Source: Rhodospirillales bacterium
Lineage (GTDB): Bacteria > Pseudomonadota > Alphaproteobacteria > Azospirillales > Azospirillaceae
Length of the DNA stretch: 38,743 bases
NCBI GenBank assembly: GCA_003165295.1
Contig: PLTC01000140.1
Location: forward strand, 176 to 38,918
Reading direction: 5' to 3'
Made by a program: the position numbers and the translations under genes. The notes under the pieces are model-generated. The model saw only the letters and a program-made list of their open reading frames with translations, made no database searches and had not been told where the DNA came from. Of the stretch, positions 37,640-38,743 are shown in pieces (positions within the stretch are counted from its first letter, which is position 1; each line of letters starts with the position of its first letter).

Positions 37640-37735
37640 GGGGGCTTTGCCCCGTATGCGCCAGGATATCACTATTGTCTTGGTTTTGCAGGGCTCTGCC
37701 CTGCACCCGCGAAGGAGGCCCGCATCCTTGACCTC
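37640..37735 (-). repeat. Dispersed hairpin repeat, copy B
   Basis: Read on the minus strand it matches copy A (10-104) over about 90 nt, starting at GAGGTCAAGGA and including the GCAGGGC-AGA-GCCCTGC stem and CAATAGTGATATCCTGG. It ends with a GGGGC-AAA-GCCCC stem where copy A reads GGGGCTTTG. It fills the gap between the convergent CapA-like and LysR genes and overlaps the LysR stop codon, so it may act as a two-way terminator. Confidence 0.8.
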
Positions 37736-38630
37736 ATGGCGCGATGGGTTCAACGGTGCCTGCCAGTTCGGCGAAGCCGGCGACGGCGCGGCTGGTGTGA
37801 CGGGCGGGGTGGTGGAGCAGACGGAAGCGACGTGGCGGGCAGGGGGTGGGGATGGCGTGAAGGATGCCAAGCGCGGTCTCGCCTTGGACCATCATTTCCG
37901 ACATCACCGCGGCGCCGGCGCCGGCGCCGACCGCACTTTTGACCGCCTCGCCGCTGGGCAGTTCCAGCGCCACCGGCAGGCTGGCGGGGTCGACGCCGTG
38001 GCGGCGCAGGCAGTCCTCGAAAATCTGCCGGGTGCCCGAGCCGCGCTCGCGCCACACCCAGGGGGTGGTGGCAAAGGATTCGGGGCCGACCCGGGGCTCA
38101 CCGAACCAGGGATGGTCCCGGCCGACCACCAGCACCAGCCGGTCGCCGGGCAACTCGCCGATCACCAGGGCGGGATCGGCCACCGTGCCCTCGACACAGG
38201 CGAGGTCGGCGGTGCCGGCCAGAATTGCGGCGACCGCCTGTTCGGTGTTGCCGATGGCCAGGGACAGGGTGACGCCGGGATGGCACCGGCGGAAGCGGTG
38301 CATCCGCGGCGGCAACCAATAGTTGGCGACGGTGTAGCTGCCGAACAGGCTCAGCGTGCCGGAAACCATGTCGGACAGTTCGCCGAGCAGCCGGACCGCG
38401 TCCTCGGCCCGTTGCAGGATGGCCCGGGCCTCGCTCAGCAGCAGGGTGCCGGCCCGGGTCAGCTCGATGCGCCGGCCGATGCGGTCGAACAGCGGCTGGG
38501 CCAGATTCTGCTCCAGCGTTGCCACCGCGGCGCTGACCGCCGACTGGGTCAGGCGCAGGTCATGGGCTGCCCGGGTAAAGTGGCGGCGCTCGGCCACCGC
38601 CACGAAGATGCGAAGCTGTTCCAGGGTCAT
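37734..38630 (-). CDS. LysR-family transcriptional regulator (CysL/CbbR-like)
   Basis: From the ATG at 38630 it has 298 residues, the usual LysR length; an open frame extends upstream only into the repeat. The N-terminal winged helix-turn-helix reads MTLEQLRIFVAVAERRHFTR then AAHDLRLTQSAVSAAVATLE, with LFDRIGRRIELTRAG in the wing. The effector domain opens GSYTVANYWLPPRMHRFRRC and contains LAIGNTEQAVAAIL, the GNTEQ form seen in CysL/CbbR-type regulators. It normally binds T-N11-A sites and responds to a small metabolite. Divergent LysR targets usually lie upstream; that neighbour is outside the window. It is convergent with the CapA-like gene, so there is no operon link to the large cluster. 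Confidence 0.93.
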   Translation of the reverse strand: MTLEQLRIFVAVAERRHFTRAAHDLRLTQSAVSAAVATLEQNLAQPLFDRIGRRIELTRAGTLLLSEARAILQRAEDAVRLLGELSDMVSGTLSLFGSYTVANYWLPPRMHRFRRCHPGVTLSLAIGNTEQAVAAILAGTADLACVEGTVADPALVIGELPGDRLVLVVGRDHPWFGEPRVGPESFATTPWVWRERGSGTRQIFEDCLRRHGVDPASLPVALELPSGEAVKSAVGAGAGAAVMSEMMVQGETALGILHAIPTPCPPRRFRLLHHPARHTSRAVAGFAELAGTVEPIAP

Positions 38631-38670
38631 GGACTGTCCCGGGTTCCAAGGGGGCCCCCTTTGGTGGGGA

Positions 38671-38743
38671 GCAGGGGCAGCGCCCCATAGGCGCTGGGAT
38701 ATCACTATTATCTTGATTTTGCGGGGCTCTGCCCTGCACCCGC
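38671..38743 (-). repeat. Dispersed hairpin repeat, copy C (cut by window end)
   Basis: On the minus strand GCGGGTGCAGGGCAGAGCCC, then GATAATAGTGATATCC and a GGGGCGCTGCCCC stem repeat the pattern of copies A and B with several substitutions (CCAAGA to TCAAGA, TCCTGG to TCCCAG). It is in the same orientation as copy B, about 1 kb away, and brackets the LysR gene. A further palindrome, CCAAGGGGGCCCCCTTTGG-like (about 38646-38664), lies beside it. Confidence 0.75.

Overview
The DNA is GC-rich, with long antisense open frames and short hairpin repeats built from GGGGC-TTT-GCCCC and GCAGGGC-AGA-GCCCTGC stems. The ABC uptake operon and the LysR regulator look alphaproteobacterial. I place the window in a Rhodospirillales-like alphaproteobacterium (Magnetospirillum/Rhodospirillum neighbourhood). 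This is inferred from protein style and repeats, not from a phylogenetic marker.

Left edge (1-4533): a dispersed repeat, a pentapeptide-repeat protein with a readable sigma70-type promoter, and a three-gene SsuABC/TauABC-type uptake operon. Right edge (35809-38743): an exported CapA-type metallophosphatase-like protein, a second copy of the repeat, a LysR regulator, and a third repeat copy cut by the window end. I see no rRNA, tRNA, CRISPR array, transposase or phage gene.

The centre (about 4.7-35.6 kb) is the remarkable part: three long transcription units that look like one multi-protein envelope machine. Operon I (minus, 11111 to 4715) encodes an exported proline-rich protein with a vWA-like fold lacking its metal site, an exported vWA protein with an intact metal site, two small membrane-anchored unknowns, and an exported actin-fold (Ppx/GppA-like) protein. 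Operon II (plus, 11474 to 25686) starts divergently from operon I. It encodes an 1148-residue FtsZ/tubulin-superfamily protein, a two-TM protein, a 1206-residue protein with about eight TM helices and a soluble part resembling a dead superfamily-2 helicase plus a DUF1998-like C-terminus, a membrane-anchored vWA protein, and an exported protein. Operon III (minus, 35566 to 26087) encodes an exported coiled-coil protein with a SUMF/FGE-like C-terminus, an exported paralogue of the last operon II protein fused to a vWA-like domain, another exported vWA protein, and a MacB/FtsX-type ABC ATPase and permease. Operons II and III converge on a decayed DUF1254 gene.

Working model (inference): the tubulin-like protein forms a cytoplasmic GTP-dependent scaffold on the two multi-TM proteins. 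These link to periplasmic vWA, coiled-coil and paralogous exported proteins, while the ABC module supplies ATP-driven mechanical work across the envelope. To my knowledge, FtsZ-like families encoded beside vWA proteins and proposed to remodel membranes were described by Makarova and Koonin (2010). The assembly here, with an exported actin-fold protein, a helicase-derived membrane protein, five vWA-like domains and a MacB-type module, looks far larger. A 16-bp palindrome in the operon I/II promoter region has a near-identical partner in the promoter region upstream of operon III, suggesting co-regulation.
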